A stretch of 44,411 nt of DNA from Eubacteriales bacterium. GTDB taxonomy: Bacteria; Bacillota; Clostridia; Oscillospirales; Oscillospiraceae. The stretch is taken from positions 1 to 44,411 of the forward strand of contig JAUNSH010000008.1 of assembly GCA_030539285.1 (NCBI GenBank), written 5' to 3'. The position numbers and the translations under genes are program-made. Shown here piece after piece: positions 1 to 6,143 of the stretch (the first letter of the stretch is position 1; every line of letters begins with the position of its first letter). The notes under the pieces were generated by a model, which searched no databases, had not been told where the DNA came from, and worked only from the letters and a program-made list of their open reading frames with translations.

Positions 1-17
1 CGCCAAAGGCGGTGTCT

Positions 18-47
18 ACCTGATAAAACCAAATGGTTTTATCAGGT
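18..47. repeat. perfect 13-bp inverted repeat (hairpin) beyond rsmE
   Basis: The arms at 18-30 and 35-47 (acctgataaaacc and its complement) are perfectly complementary around a 4-nt loop. It lies just past the stop codon of rsmE. There is no T-run after it on the minus strand, so it is not a standard intrinsic terminator. It could be an RNA-stabilising hairpin or the end of a small dispersed repeat. A second small inverted repeat (cgcc-aaa-ggcg) occupies the first 11 bases. Confidence 0.5.
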
Positions 48-54
48 ATTAGTA

Positions 55-780
55 TCAGAATTCTCCCGCGTCGTACATCACGGCAGACAGGGCGCACAGC
101 GGGGCCGTCTCACAGCGCAGGATGCGCTTTCCAAGGGTGCAGACCTGTAGGCCCGCCTCCCTTGCCTGAGCCACTTCCGCTTCCTCCAAGCCGCCCTCCG
201 GGCCTGTCATCAGGCTCACCGTGGCGTAAGCGCCGACAGACAGGGCCATTTTCAGAGTAAGGGCTTCCTCATGCTCATAGAACATCAGGGCCTTGTCCGC
301 CTGGGCTGCCCGCTCCAGCGCTTCAGTAAAGCTGCCCAGCACCAGCACCTTGGGGATGCGCCCTCTGCCGGACTGCTCCGCCGCTGAGGCCGCGATCTTC
401 TGCCAGCGCTCCAGCTTCTTTTTCAGACTTTTTTCGTCCGGACGGGACACACAGCGCCCTGACGGAAACGTAACGATCTCATAGGCCCCCAGCTCCGTGG
501 CTTTCTGGATGACATGCTCCAGCTTGTCCGCCTTGGGCAGGGCCATGTAGACGCTGACCTTCACCGCAGTTTCCGACTGGGAATCCCGGCGCTGCAAGAT
601 CCGCAGGCACCAGTCCTCCGTGGAGACCACTTCACAAACGCCCTCGTGGCCTTCCCCATCGCAAAGCAGCACCCCCTCCCCGGGTTTGAGACGCAGCACC
701 TTGGCGTGCTGAGCATTTTCTCCGGTCAGGGACACTTCCTCATTTTCCAATTCCTCGGCGGATACAAAAAAACGAACCAT
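55..780 (-). CDS. rsmE: 16S rRNA (uracil(1498)-N(3))-methyltransferase RsmE
   Basis: The 241-aa product belongs to the SPOUT-fold RsmE family, which methylates N3 of U1498 in 16S rRNA using S-adenosylmethionine in the assembled small subunit. Visible hallmarks are an N-terminal PUA-like domain (MVRFFVSAEEL; HAKVLRLKPGE), the central KADKLEHVIQKATELG segment, the SAAEQSGRGRIP motif, and the C-terminal SAM-binding knot with TGPEGGLEEAEV and LGKRILRCETA. Length matches the family. I chose the ATG at 780, which follows GGAGGGAATAGAA, over an upstream in-frame ATG at 795. This is ordinary host core genome, next to a divergent tRNA-Leu gene, and it marks the left chromosomal flank of the prophages. 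Confidence 0.95.
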   Translation of the reverse strand: MVRFFVSAEELENEEVSLTGENAQHAKVLRLKPGEGVLLCDGEGHEGVCEVVSTEDWCLRILQRRDSQSETAVKVSVYMALPKADKLEHVIQKATELGAYEIVTFPSGRCVSRPDEKSLKKKLERWQKIAASAAEQSGRGRIPKVLVLGSFTEALERAAQADKALMFYEHEEALTLKMALSVGAYATVSLMTGPEGGLEEAEVAQAREAGLQVCTLGKRILRCETAPLCALSAVMYDAGEF

Positions 781-850
781 TTCTATTCCCTCCATTTCCT
801 ATAGTGTAGCAGACAGCACGCAGAATGGCAAGGGTTTTGCAGAAAAAGTA

Positions 851-879
851 TTGACAAATCCGCGACAAAAGGTTATAAT
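851..879 (+). promoter_or_regulatory. promoter of tRNA-Leu
   Basis: TTGACA (851-856) and TATAAT (874-879) are both perfect consensus boxes separated by 17 bp. Transcription would start about 8 nt before the first tRNA base, as expected for a strong stable-RNA promoter. Confidence 0.85.
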
Positions 880-893
880 ATCCAAGCACATTC

Positions 894-976
894 GCGAGAG
901 TGTTGGAATGGTAGACAAGCACGTTTGAGGTGCGTGTGGTTACGCCGTGGGGGTTCGAGTCCCCTCTCTCGCACCA
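894..976 (+). tRNA. tRNA-Leu (anticodon GAG)
   Basis: An 83-nt class II tRNA with encoded CCA. Acceptor GCGAGAG (894-900) pairs with CTCTCGC (966-972), followed by discriminator A and CCA. The anticodon stem encloses the loop TTGAGGT with anticodon GAG at 927-929, reading CUC/CUU leucine codons. A variable arm is present, and the T arm carries GGTTCGAGTCC. It has its own promoter and terminator. Phage-type DNA begins immediately downstream, so its 3' end is the probable attachment site of prophage A. The gene itself is intact. Confidence 0.95.
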
Positions 977-981
977 TAGCT

Positions 982-1016
982 AAACCGCTCTGAAAGTGAT
1001 TTCAGGGCGGTTTTTC
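982..1016 (+). terminator. intrinsic terminator of tRNA-Leu
   Basis: The arms 983-995 and 1000-1012 form a 13-bp stem with a single G-U pair and a GTGA loop, followed by a T-run ending at 1015. It lies 6 nt past the tRNA CCA end. Confidence 0.85.
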
Positions 1017-1142
1017 ATAGGTTTCTATACACTTTTAGTGTAAATTCGGAATATACATGGTTAAAAAGTTAATCAAATATTTGTTTGTTTAATCGCTTGA
1101 ACATCCGATTTGTGGTCAAAATTGGCAACGGATTGGCAATGA
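1017..1142. other. probable left attachment region; tandem attggcaa direct repeats
   Basis: This stretch has no gene. It lies between the tRNA terminator and the first phage-derived remnant. Two adjacent 11-bp repeats, attggcaacgg (1121-1131) and attggcaatga (1132-1142), resemble the tandem arm-type sites that tyrosine integrases bind next to the crossover core. The inference that this is the phage side of attL rests on its position behind an intact tRNA. The matching right-hand tRNA fragment is not in the window, so the core cannot be delimited. Confidence 0.4.
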
Positions 1143-1171
1143 AAAAAGAGGGCGCCTTGTTGGCACCCTCT
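1142..1171 (-). terminator. intrinsic terminator (minus strand) behind a holin remnant
   Basis: Arms 1048+100-1156 (gagggcgcc, 1148-1156) and 1162-1170 (ggcaccctc) pair with one mismatch around a 5-nt loop. On the minus strand the stem is followed by six T residues (1142-1147). It sits directly downstream of the degraded holin end at 1177, so it is probably the original end of a late lysis transcript. Confidence 0.65.
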
Positions 1172-1176
1172 TATCA

Positions 1177-1221
1177 TCACATATCCAACAACCCGCTTTC
1201 CTCGTGGTCAATGTATCCATC
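1177..1221 (-). pseudogene. remnant of a phage holin gene (last ~14 codons)
   Basis: On the minus strand this stretch reads DGYIDHEESGLLDM followed by TGA, with an in-frame TAG just before it. Its ending closely matches the end of the intact holin at 2835-3233 (DDGREESGLLD), and roughly 24 of 30 bases align. Like the intact holin it is followed at once by a hairpin terminator. I read it as the leftover 3' end of a second holin copy. The fragment is short, so the call rests on the combined protein, DNA and terminator match. Confidence 0.55.
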
Positions 1222-1260
1222 CTAATCAGATAAATCGTCATAAAATTGCAAATTTCCCTC

Positions 1261-1289
1261 TTGACATACCGCACAATGTGTGGTAGTAT
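1261..1289 (+). promoter_or_regulatory. promoter with overlapping palindromic operator, left cassette
   Basis: TTGACA (1261-1266), a 17-bp spacer and TAGTAT (1284-1289) form a strong sigma-A type promoter upstream of the gene at 1334. The spacer and -10 contain a near-perfect palindrome, taccgcaca-a-tgtgtggta (1267-1285, one mismatch), which is well placed for a small DNA-binding protein to repress the cassette. No regulator is proven; the HTH-like protein at 2453 is one candidate. Confidence 0.7.
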
Positions 1290-1333
1290 AAAGACACTTA
1301 AGGGAGATACCCAAACAGCAGGGAGGAAATCAA

Positions 1334-1654
1334 ATGACTATCATCAGCAGCCAGCAGTTTATTGATCCCGAAATCGTTGAGGAAAAGATGAAAGACATTT
1401 CCGGCGTGGCCGAAGTCGTTATCCCTTGCTACTATGTCGGCGAGATTGATGGGATTGAGTATGCGATGCAGGCCGATGGCCATCATACATTAGCAGCCGC
1501 CCGCGAGCTTGGAATCCCTTATTCTTTTGAAATCTCCGATGACCCTGAGGGCCTTTCCGGCGAAGAAATGCTCACGATCAGATGGATGGACGGAGACTGG
1601 TATGATGTCGAAAAAAGCGATCCGATGAATGACATCATCTGCACGGTATTTTAA
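1334..1654 (+). CDS. ParB-like domain protein (small, phage cassette)
   Basis: The product is 106 aa. Residues 30-65 carry the pattern of the ParB/sulfiredoxin-like fold: a strand (EVVIPCYYVGEIDGIEYAMQ) followed by DGHHTLAAARELGI, which matches the conserved (D/N)GHHRxxAAxxLG nucleotide-binding box, with His in the usual place. There is no HTH or dimerisation domain, so it is not a full partition protein; small stand-alone forms are common in Firmicutes mobile DNA with unknown roles. A good ribosome binding site (AGGGAGGAAATCAA) precedes the ATG. It is the first gene of a four-gene plus-strand cassette with its own promoter, transcribed against the neighbouring late operon. Confidence 0.6.
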   Translation: MTIISSQQFIDPEIVEEKMKDISGVAEVVIPCYYVGEIDGIEYAMQADGHHTLAAARELGIPYSFEISDDPEGLSGEEMLTIRWMDGDWYDVEKSDPMNDIICTVF

Positions 1655-1683
1655 TTAACCACCATATGACAGGAGGCAACATC

Positions 1684-1890
1684 ATGGCAACTTACATCTG
1701 CGAGGTCTGGAGCAACAGCAGCTACGGCAGCACCTACACCGTGGCCACTAAGAGCGCAATGCGCTGCGCCGCCGAGTACGGCAGAGCCGATGGCGGCGAG
1801 GTCGTCCAGGTACGGCGCAAAAACGGCACTGTCCTGTCCCGCGTCCAGTGGTCACCGGAGGAGCGCGGCTATATCCGGGTAGAGGTGTAA
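1684..1890 (+). CDS. hypothetical protein (68 aa)
   Basis: I do not recognise a family. The protein is short and polar, starts MATYICEVWSNSSYG, and ends in a beta-rich segment (EVVQVRRKNGTVLSRVQW). I chose the ATG at 1684 because AGGAGG lies 7 nt upstream; the in-frame ATG at 1666 has no such site. It is the second gene of the plus-strand cassette, 29 bp after the ParB-like gene and 3 bp before the zinc-ribbon gene, so the genes are probably cotranscribed. Confidence 0.55.
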   Translation: MATYICEVWSNSSYGSTYTVATKSAMRCAAEYGRADGGEVVQVRRKNGTVLSRVQWSPEERGYIRVEV

Positions 1891-1893
1891 CCC

Positions 1894-2463
1894 GTGCGGA
1901 CGATGGTATGCAAGCAGTGCGGCAGGCCCTTTGAAGCATCCGGCGGCAAGGATACCTATCTTTGCCCCGACTGCTCCGCCCGGTATTTCAGGGGCGCATC
2001 CATCAGAGACCGCATTTGCCGCCAATGCGGCAAGGTCTTCCCCGGCGGGCCTCGTGCCTGGTACTGCCCAGACTGCCGGCGGGAGCGGCAGCGGGAAGCT
2101 GACCGCCGGCACAAAAAGAACGGAACCGCCCGCCCCATCGGAAGCACAGATTTGTGCAAACACTGTGGGAGAGAGTACATTGTAAACAGCGCCCGGCAAA
2201 TGTACTGCCCGGAATGCAGCAAGATCGCCGTCACAGAAAAGACCCGCCAGCAAAGCCGGGAGTACAACGCCGCTCACAGGGAGACGCTGTCGCAGAATAA
2301 GACCGAATCCAGAAAAGGCCGAAATGTCTGCGTTGTATGCGGTGCTCTGTTTGATGCGAAGACCGTAACAGTCACCTGCTCCCCGGAGTGCGCAAGACTC
2401 AGAAAGCGGCAGACACAACAAAAGGCAGAGGCCAACAGGAGGAGAAATCAAAATGACAGATAA
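1894..2463 (+). CDS. multi-zinc-ribbon protein
   Basis: The 189-aa protein contains a series of CxxC pairs: CKQCGRPF with CPDC (residues 6-28), CRQCGKVF with CPDC (41-62), CKHCGREY with CPEC (88-110) and CVVCGALF with a final CSPEC (143-163). That makes four zinc ribbons separated by basic linkers rich in R, K and Q. Such proteins bind nucleic acid or act as protein-interaction modules; the exact role is unknown. The start is GTG at 1894, three bases after the previous stop, with an alternative ATG at 1903. The last 11 bp overlap the next gene, which suggests translational coupling. Confidence 0.65.
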   Translation: MRTMVCKQCGRPFEASGGKDTYLCPDCSARYFRGASIRDRICRQCGKVFPGGPRAWYCPDCRRERQREADRRHKKNGTARPIGSTDLCKHCGREYIVNSARQMYCPECSKIAVTEKTRQQSREYNAAHRETLSQNKTESRKGRNVCVVCGALFDAKTVTVTCSPECARLRKRQTQQKAEANRRRNQNDR

Positions 2464-2797
2464 GCAATACACCATTTGCGTCACCGAGGCGCAGAACTAC
2501 ACCAACCGGGATGCCTATATCTCTGATATGGCTCTCTCATCCGTGTGGGGCGACAGCCCTGATGCACAAACCCAGCAGGATCGACTGGATCAGCTTGGAT
2601 CCGTATATGATGCAGTGCACAGATCAGTCAAAGACGTTGCCGCCGCTGCCGGAATCTCCGTCCGGGCAATGGCTGTCCGCTTTTGTATCCCAATCCGGAC
2701 GGCCGAAAGCTGGTGTGGCACCACAGATGCCGGCAGGCAGTGCCCCTTGTACACCCGCCTCATGATGCAGGAGTGTCTGGGCCTGATAAAACGATAA
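2453..2797 (+). CDS. putative HTH DNA-binding protein (114 aa)
   Basis: The C-terminal half (residues 58-110) reads KDVAAAAGISVRAMAVRF, followed by a second helix pair around IPIRTAESWCGTTDAGRQCP and YTRLMMQECLGLI. This is the pattern of the small HTH proteins of clostridial mobile elements that end in YxRxMMxExLGL. It may regulate its own cassette through the palindrome at 1267. The start overlaps the zinc-ribbon gene by 11 bp with GGAGG upstream. It is the last gene of the plus-strand cassette, followed by a terminator shared with the convergent holin gene. Confidence 0.55.
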   Translation: MTDKQYTICVTEAQNYTNRDAYISDMALSSVWGDSPDAQTQQDRLDQLGSVYDAVHRSVKDVAAAAGISVRAMAVRFCIPIRTAESWCGTTDAGRQCPLYTRLMMQECLGLIKR

Positions 2798-2800
2798 AAA

Positions 2801-2826
2801 TCGCCCTCCCGAATCTGGGAGGGCGT
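2801..2826. terminator. bidirectional intrinsic terminator
   Basis: cgccctccc (2802-2810) pairs perfectly with gggagggcg (2817-2825) around a 6-nt loop. It separates the plus-strand cassette from the minus-strand late operon of prophage A. An A-run on the left (minus-strand T-run) makes it best for the leftward transcript. Confidence 0.7.
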
Positions 2827-2834
2827 CTCGTTTA

Positions 2835-3233
2835 TCAATCCAGCAAGCCGCTTTCCTCGCGGCCATCGTCTACAATCCGTCGGGTTGCATCAGCTGTGGT
2901 CGCATCCAACAGCGGCTTGTGAAATGCGTCGTTAAATTCGGATACCGCCGCCTCGATCAGAACCTTCATTTCCTCCGCGTCAAAGGCGACGCCTTTCTTT
3001 TTCAGTAGGGTCTCGGCGGTTTCCAATGCCTTATTCAGCTTTTCCTCCCCGTGGAGGGCATGCCAGGCCTGCTCCACGAACTGCACAACCACACGGGCGA
3101 CGGAGCGCTTCGTGTCGTCGTTTACGTGGTTAACATAAATCTTCTTTGCCACATGGCCCAGCGTGCCGAAGATGGCGCACAGGATGGTGATGGCCAGCGT
3201 GGGGCCATAGGTGTAGACGAAATAATCGAACAT
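2835..3233 (-). CDS. phage holin, LL-H family (prophage A)
   Basis: The 132-aa protein has one N-terminal membrane segment (residues 8-28, YGPTLAITILCAIFGTLGHVA) and a long charged, helical C-terminal half with KALETAETLLKKKG and EEMKVLIEAAVSEFND. This is the architecture of the LL-H holin family, which permeabilises the membrane at the end of the lytic cycle. It is the last gene of the leftward late operon, downstream of the tail genes. No endolysin gene sits beside it, which is unusual. The C-terminal EESGLLD tail recurs in the remnant at 1177-1221. Confidence 0.85.
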   Translation of the reverse strand: MFDYFVYTYGPTLAITILCAIFGTLGHVAKKIYVNHVNDDTKRSVARVVVQFVEQAWHALHGEEKLNKALETAETLLKKKGVAFDAEEMKVLIEAAVSEFNDAFHKPLLDATTADATRRIVDDGREESGLLD

Positions 3234-3247
3234 AGTATGTAACCTCC

Positions 3248-3469
3248 TCAGTGTTTATTGATTTCTTCCAAATCCTCAATCCGATGATTGATGACCTTGA
3301 TCTGCTCCTCCACCACGGGCATCCGCCGGGCGAAGTTGTTGTGCTCCCGGACTTCCCGTGTCAACTCGTCCAGCTTGGTTTCCGTGACGGCTTGGCTCTT
3401 GCCGTTTGCGATCAGGACGCCCAGCAGTGTAACGCCGCCGGTGATGATTGCTGTGATAATGCTTTCCAC
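3248..3469 (-). CDS. XhlA-like small phage lysis-associated membrane protein
   Basis: The 73-aa product starts with a hydrophobic segment (SIITAIITGGVTLLGVLIA) and continues as a charged amphipathic helix or coiled coil (TKLDELTREVREHNNFARR; VEEQIKVINHRIEDLEE). That layout matches XhlA/hemolysin-type proteins that accompany holins. I chose the GTG at 3469 because GGAGGTGAAACA precedes it; the longer reading frame would run into the tail gene. It lies 14 bp upstream of the holin. The role (modulating lysis) is inferred from size, topology and position. Confidence 0.6.
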   Translation of the reverse strand: MESIITAIITGGVTLLGVLIANGKSQAVTETKLDELTREVREHNNFARRMPVVEEQIKVINHRIEDLEEINKH

Positions 3470-3548
3470 TGTTTCACCTCCACCCGTTGCCAACGCAACC
3501 AGGAATTTTTTCCAAAATACGCATAAATGAACGTAAAATAGACGGGTA

Positions 3549-5474
3549 CTACGAAATATTTGTAATAATACCCTGCCGGATATCAAGTGTCTTTTTAGCG
3601 CCATCCACGCCCTGTAGTTCCAATGTAGCCCGATCCGCGGATGGGTCCCTCTTTACTGTACCAACATGATTGAAGTCAATTCTATCAACCCGTAGTTCGC
3701 TTTTCCAACTAAAAGAACTATTCGCGGAAGCGTTCAAATACGTTAAAGGGCTGACCGTTGAGTAACCATCATCCCACACAGCTATTCCATCGCGGTATAT
3801 TACTGTTCGCCTTTTATTCTCAGACCCGTCAGTTGTGACAATAACCTTTCCTCCAGCCGTAGCTGTAAGTGTCGGTATTTTAGTACCGTCATATTTATTA
3901 AGGCGTCCGTATGAAATAACGGGGTCATCCTCTTTCCATGATGTATTACCTGGGCAGTAGATATCGACATACCGCATAGAACCATCGTAATCCATTACAC
4001 CGTGCATACCGTCGGCATCTATCGTCCACCCTCCTAAGTCGTCGGATATGTCCGTAAGGTTTCCCACATTCAGCCACTTTGTATCAATACCAATAACGGA
4101 AAGCATATTAAGAACGGCGTTCCCATCCGCGTCTATACCGGAGCTCCAAGTCTGTCCACCATCCGAGGAAACTGAGAACACCCCCGCAGACATTCTCCAA
4201 ATGTTGGTGGACTCTTCCAGAGTCATTTTGTCGTGAAGGTAGTACACAGTAGAACCGTTTTCCGATACCTGTTCCGTCTTGAACACACCAAAGGAGCGGG
4301 CAATCAAAGAATCCAGCGATCCGCCTGACGAGGGTCCACCTCCTCCGCTTATACCGATGTTCTTAATACTTGTTTTCACCTTTGCAACTTCGGAAGCAGC
4401 CTTCGCGGACATAGCAGCAAACCCTGAATGGGAACCGCCGAGAACCACCGTGTCATTCTGCGGTTTCAGTATATCAAAGGTCATGCGGGTGCATAGAAGG
4501 GTCTCATAGAAATTGTGAGGAGGGCTGACAACCTTCACATAGTCGCCAATCCGAAAACTATCAATCGATCTGTCCAGAAGATGCAGGTCAACAGCATTCA
4601 GTTCCAACGTTATACCTTCACGAATACTTTTTTTCAGGTATGCGAGGGATTTCGCTTTGAGGTTTTCAGGCATGGTAACGTCGTCCCACTCGACCACCTT
4701 GAAAACCCATCCGTATAGTGCAACGGCGGCTTCATCGTACACATAGTCCACGCCGTCGTTGACCCCGGTAATCGTCAATCTAGTGCCGTCGTCCATCTTC
4801 GCCCCCAACGGAATAATAGCCGTTGCGATCTCCTTCCCGCTGGACTTCTTCACAAAATCCCGGAGGTTTTTCCCAAACTCGATTGTCTGTGTAGAAACCC
4901 GCTCAAAATCCGCCAAATAGTTCAATGTTGGTGCGGGGTCTGTGTCATCGTCCCCGTGGGTGATGTTAAAATATCCCCCCAAAGAATCCTCGATCAAACG
5001 ACTATTCATATTGCTGAGCGTAGTTTCATAGGCTGAATTACTTCTAGCTATGTAGTTATTCTGGTCGACGACGGTTACCTTGCCGGGCTTGAACTGCTTG
5101 AACTCGTCCACCTGGGCGTTATGCTCGTCAAGAAATTTCTTGAGCAAGAAAGCAGGTGCGCCGGAGAAGTCGTACGGGCGGATAATAGAATCCTGGAAGA
5201 ATCCCATTTCCCCCTCACAGGTCAGAATCTTCTCCTTCCAGTATCCAACCTGCTCGTCGAACACCCGGCCTCTGAAAAGGATACGACCGGACTTTTTCAC
5301 AACAATCACGGTTTTCAGCTTCACAAATCGGTCGTAGAAGAAATGGTCACTGTAGACGGAGAAGGTGAACGAGCCTGACTTGTTTACCTCCAAAGAACCG
5401 ACGCCCTTGCCGATTTTGTATTCCATGGTGCCGCTGTCATAAATCAGCTCGTCGTCTGCGTATATCTGGTACAT
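3549..5474 (-). CDS. phage tail tip protein (Tal / tail endopeptidase-like)
   Basis: The 641-aa protein follows the Dit gene directly, as tail-associated proteins do. The N-terminal ~370 residues (MYQIYADDELIYDSG; FRGRVFDEQVGYWKEKILTC; DSFRIGDYVKVVSPP) match the baseplate-hub (gp27-like) fold of siphovirus Tal proteins of the ReqiPepy6 Gp37 / prophage endopeptidase type. A short glycine/serine hinge near 385 (ISGGGGPSSGGS) is followed by a beta-rich C-terminal region that probably contacts the host surface. Residues 437-460 (WRMSAGVFSVSSDGGQTWS) look like a fibre-type repeat. Its start overlaps the last base of the Dit gene. Confidence 0.75.
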   Translation of the reverse strand: MYQIYADDELIYDSGTMEYKIGKGVGSLEVNKSGSFTFSVYSDHFFYDRFVKLKTVIVVKKSGRILFRGRVFDEQVGYWKEKILTCEGEMGFFQDSIIRPYDFSGAPAFLLKKFLDEHNAQVDEFKQFKPGKVTVVDQNNYIARSNSAYETTLSNMNSRLIEDSLGGYFNITHGDDDTDPAPTLNYLADFERVSTQTIEFGKNLRDFVKKSSGKEIATAIIPLGAKMDDGTRLTITGVNDGVDYVYDEAAVALYGWVFKVVEWDDVTMPENLKAKSLAYLKKSIREGITLELNAVDLHLLDRSIDSFRIGDYVKVVSPPHNFYETLLCTRMTFDILKPQNDTVVLGGSHSGFAAMSAKAASEVAKVKTSIKNIGISGGGGPSSGGSLDSLIARSFGVFKTEQVSENGSTVYYLHDKMTLEESTNIWRMSAGVFSVSSDGGQTWSSGIDADGNAVLNMLSVIGIDTKWLNVGNLTDISDDLGGWTIDADGMHGVMDYDGSMRYVDIYCPGNTSWKEDDPVISYGRLNKYDGTKIPTLTATAGGKVIVTTDGSENKRRTVIYRDGIAVWDDGYSTVSPLTYLNASANSSFSWKSELRVDRIDFNHVGTVKRDPSADRATLELQGVDGAKKTLDIRQGIITNIS

Positions 5475-6142
5475 TACAGAATTACCTCCCTGAATGTAAG
5501 CGTAAGCGTTCCACTGCCAGAAACGGTAATCACGTTATCCCCCGGGTGCAGCTTGAACGGGGCAACCAGGTACTCCCCCGCTGTGGCCTCGGAGGTGATA
5601 CCGTCATAGGTAAAGGAAATGTCGCCGGTAACAGTCAACTTCGGGCAAACAGATGCAGCGAACGTGCTGTGGAACTTCCATTCCTTCAACTCCCCATTCT
5701 CTACTGATACGGTACAGCTCCGCTCACTGCTCCCGTACCGCCACGGGTCACAGGTCGCCTCAATACTGAACTCAGCATAGGCCAGCGTATTTTTCACTGA
5801 GGTAACCCGAACCCGCCCAAGGAAATAATACCCGGGGCAGTCAGGCTCACAAATTTTCATCCGCTTCCCGTGGATACAATTTATGATGGAGCGAAGGGTC
5901 TGCTCACGGTCGTCATAGGTACCGTCGTCGCTCCAGAAGGTCGCCGTGATAACCCGGTCTTTATACGCCGGTTCACCGGTCAGCGCTTCGGACAGGTCAA
6001 TGGACCCGCTCACACCGCCGAGATCGACGTAGTTGGTTTTCAGCTCCGGGGGCTGAATGTTCTTTTTTGTCAAAAGGAAATGCCAGCCGAACCAGCTGTC
6101 GTACTGGTCAAACAGGAACGCCCGTTCTCCCCATTTGCTCAT
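5474..6142 (-). CDS. phage distal tail protein (Dit)
   Basis: The 222-aa protein has the size and position of Dit, between tape measure and Tal. Visible features are the N-terminal FDQYDSWFGWHFLLTKKNIQPPELK, the SGSIDLSEALTGEPAYKDR loop, and the central HGKRMKICEPDCPGYYFLGRV strand typical of SPP1 gp19.1-like Dit rings. The C-terminal galectin-like part (PGDNVITVSGSGTLTLTFREV) has strands ending in a conserved pattern. Dit forms a hexameric ring that joins the tail tube to the tip complex. The gene starts one base after the tape-measure stop codon, so the tail genes are tightly coupled. Confidence 0.8.
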   Translation of the reverse strand: MSKWGERAFLFDQYDSWFGWHFLLTKKNIQPPELKTNYVDLGGVSGSIDLSEALTGEPAYKDRVITATFWSDDGTYDDREQTLRSIINCIHGKRMKICEPDCPGYYFLGRVRVTSVKNTLAYAEFSIEATCDPWRYGSSERSCTVSVENGELKEWKFHSTFAASVCPKLTVTGDISFTYDGITSEATAGEYLVAPFKLHPGDNVITVSGSGTLTLTFREVIL

Positions 6143-6143
6143 A

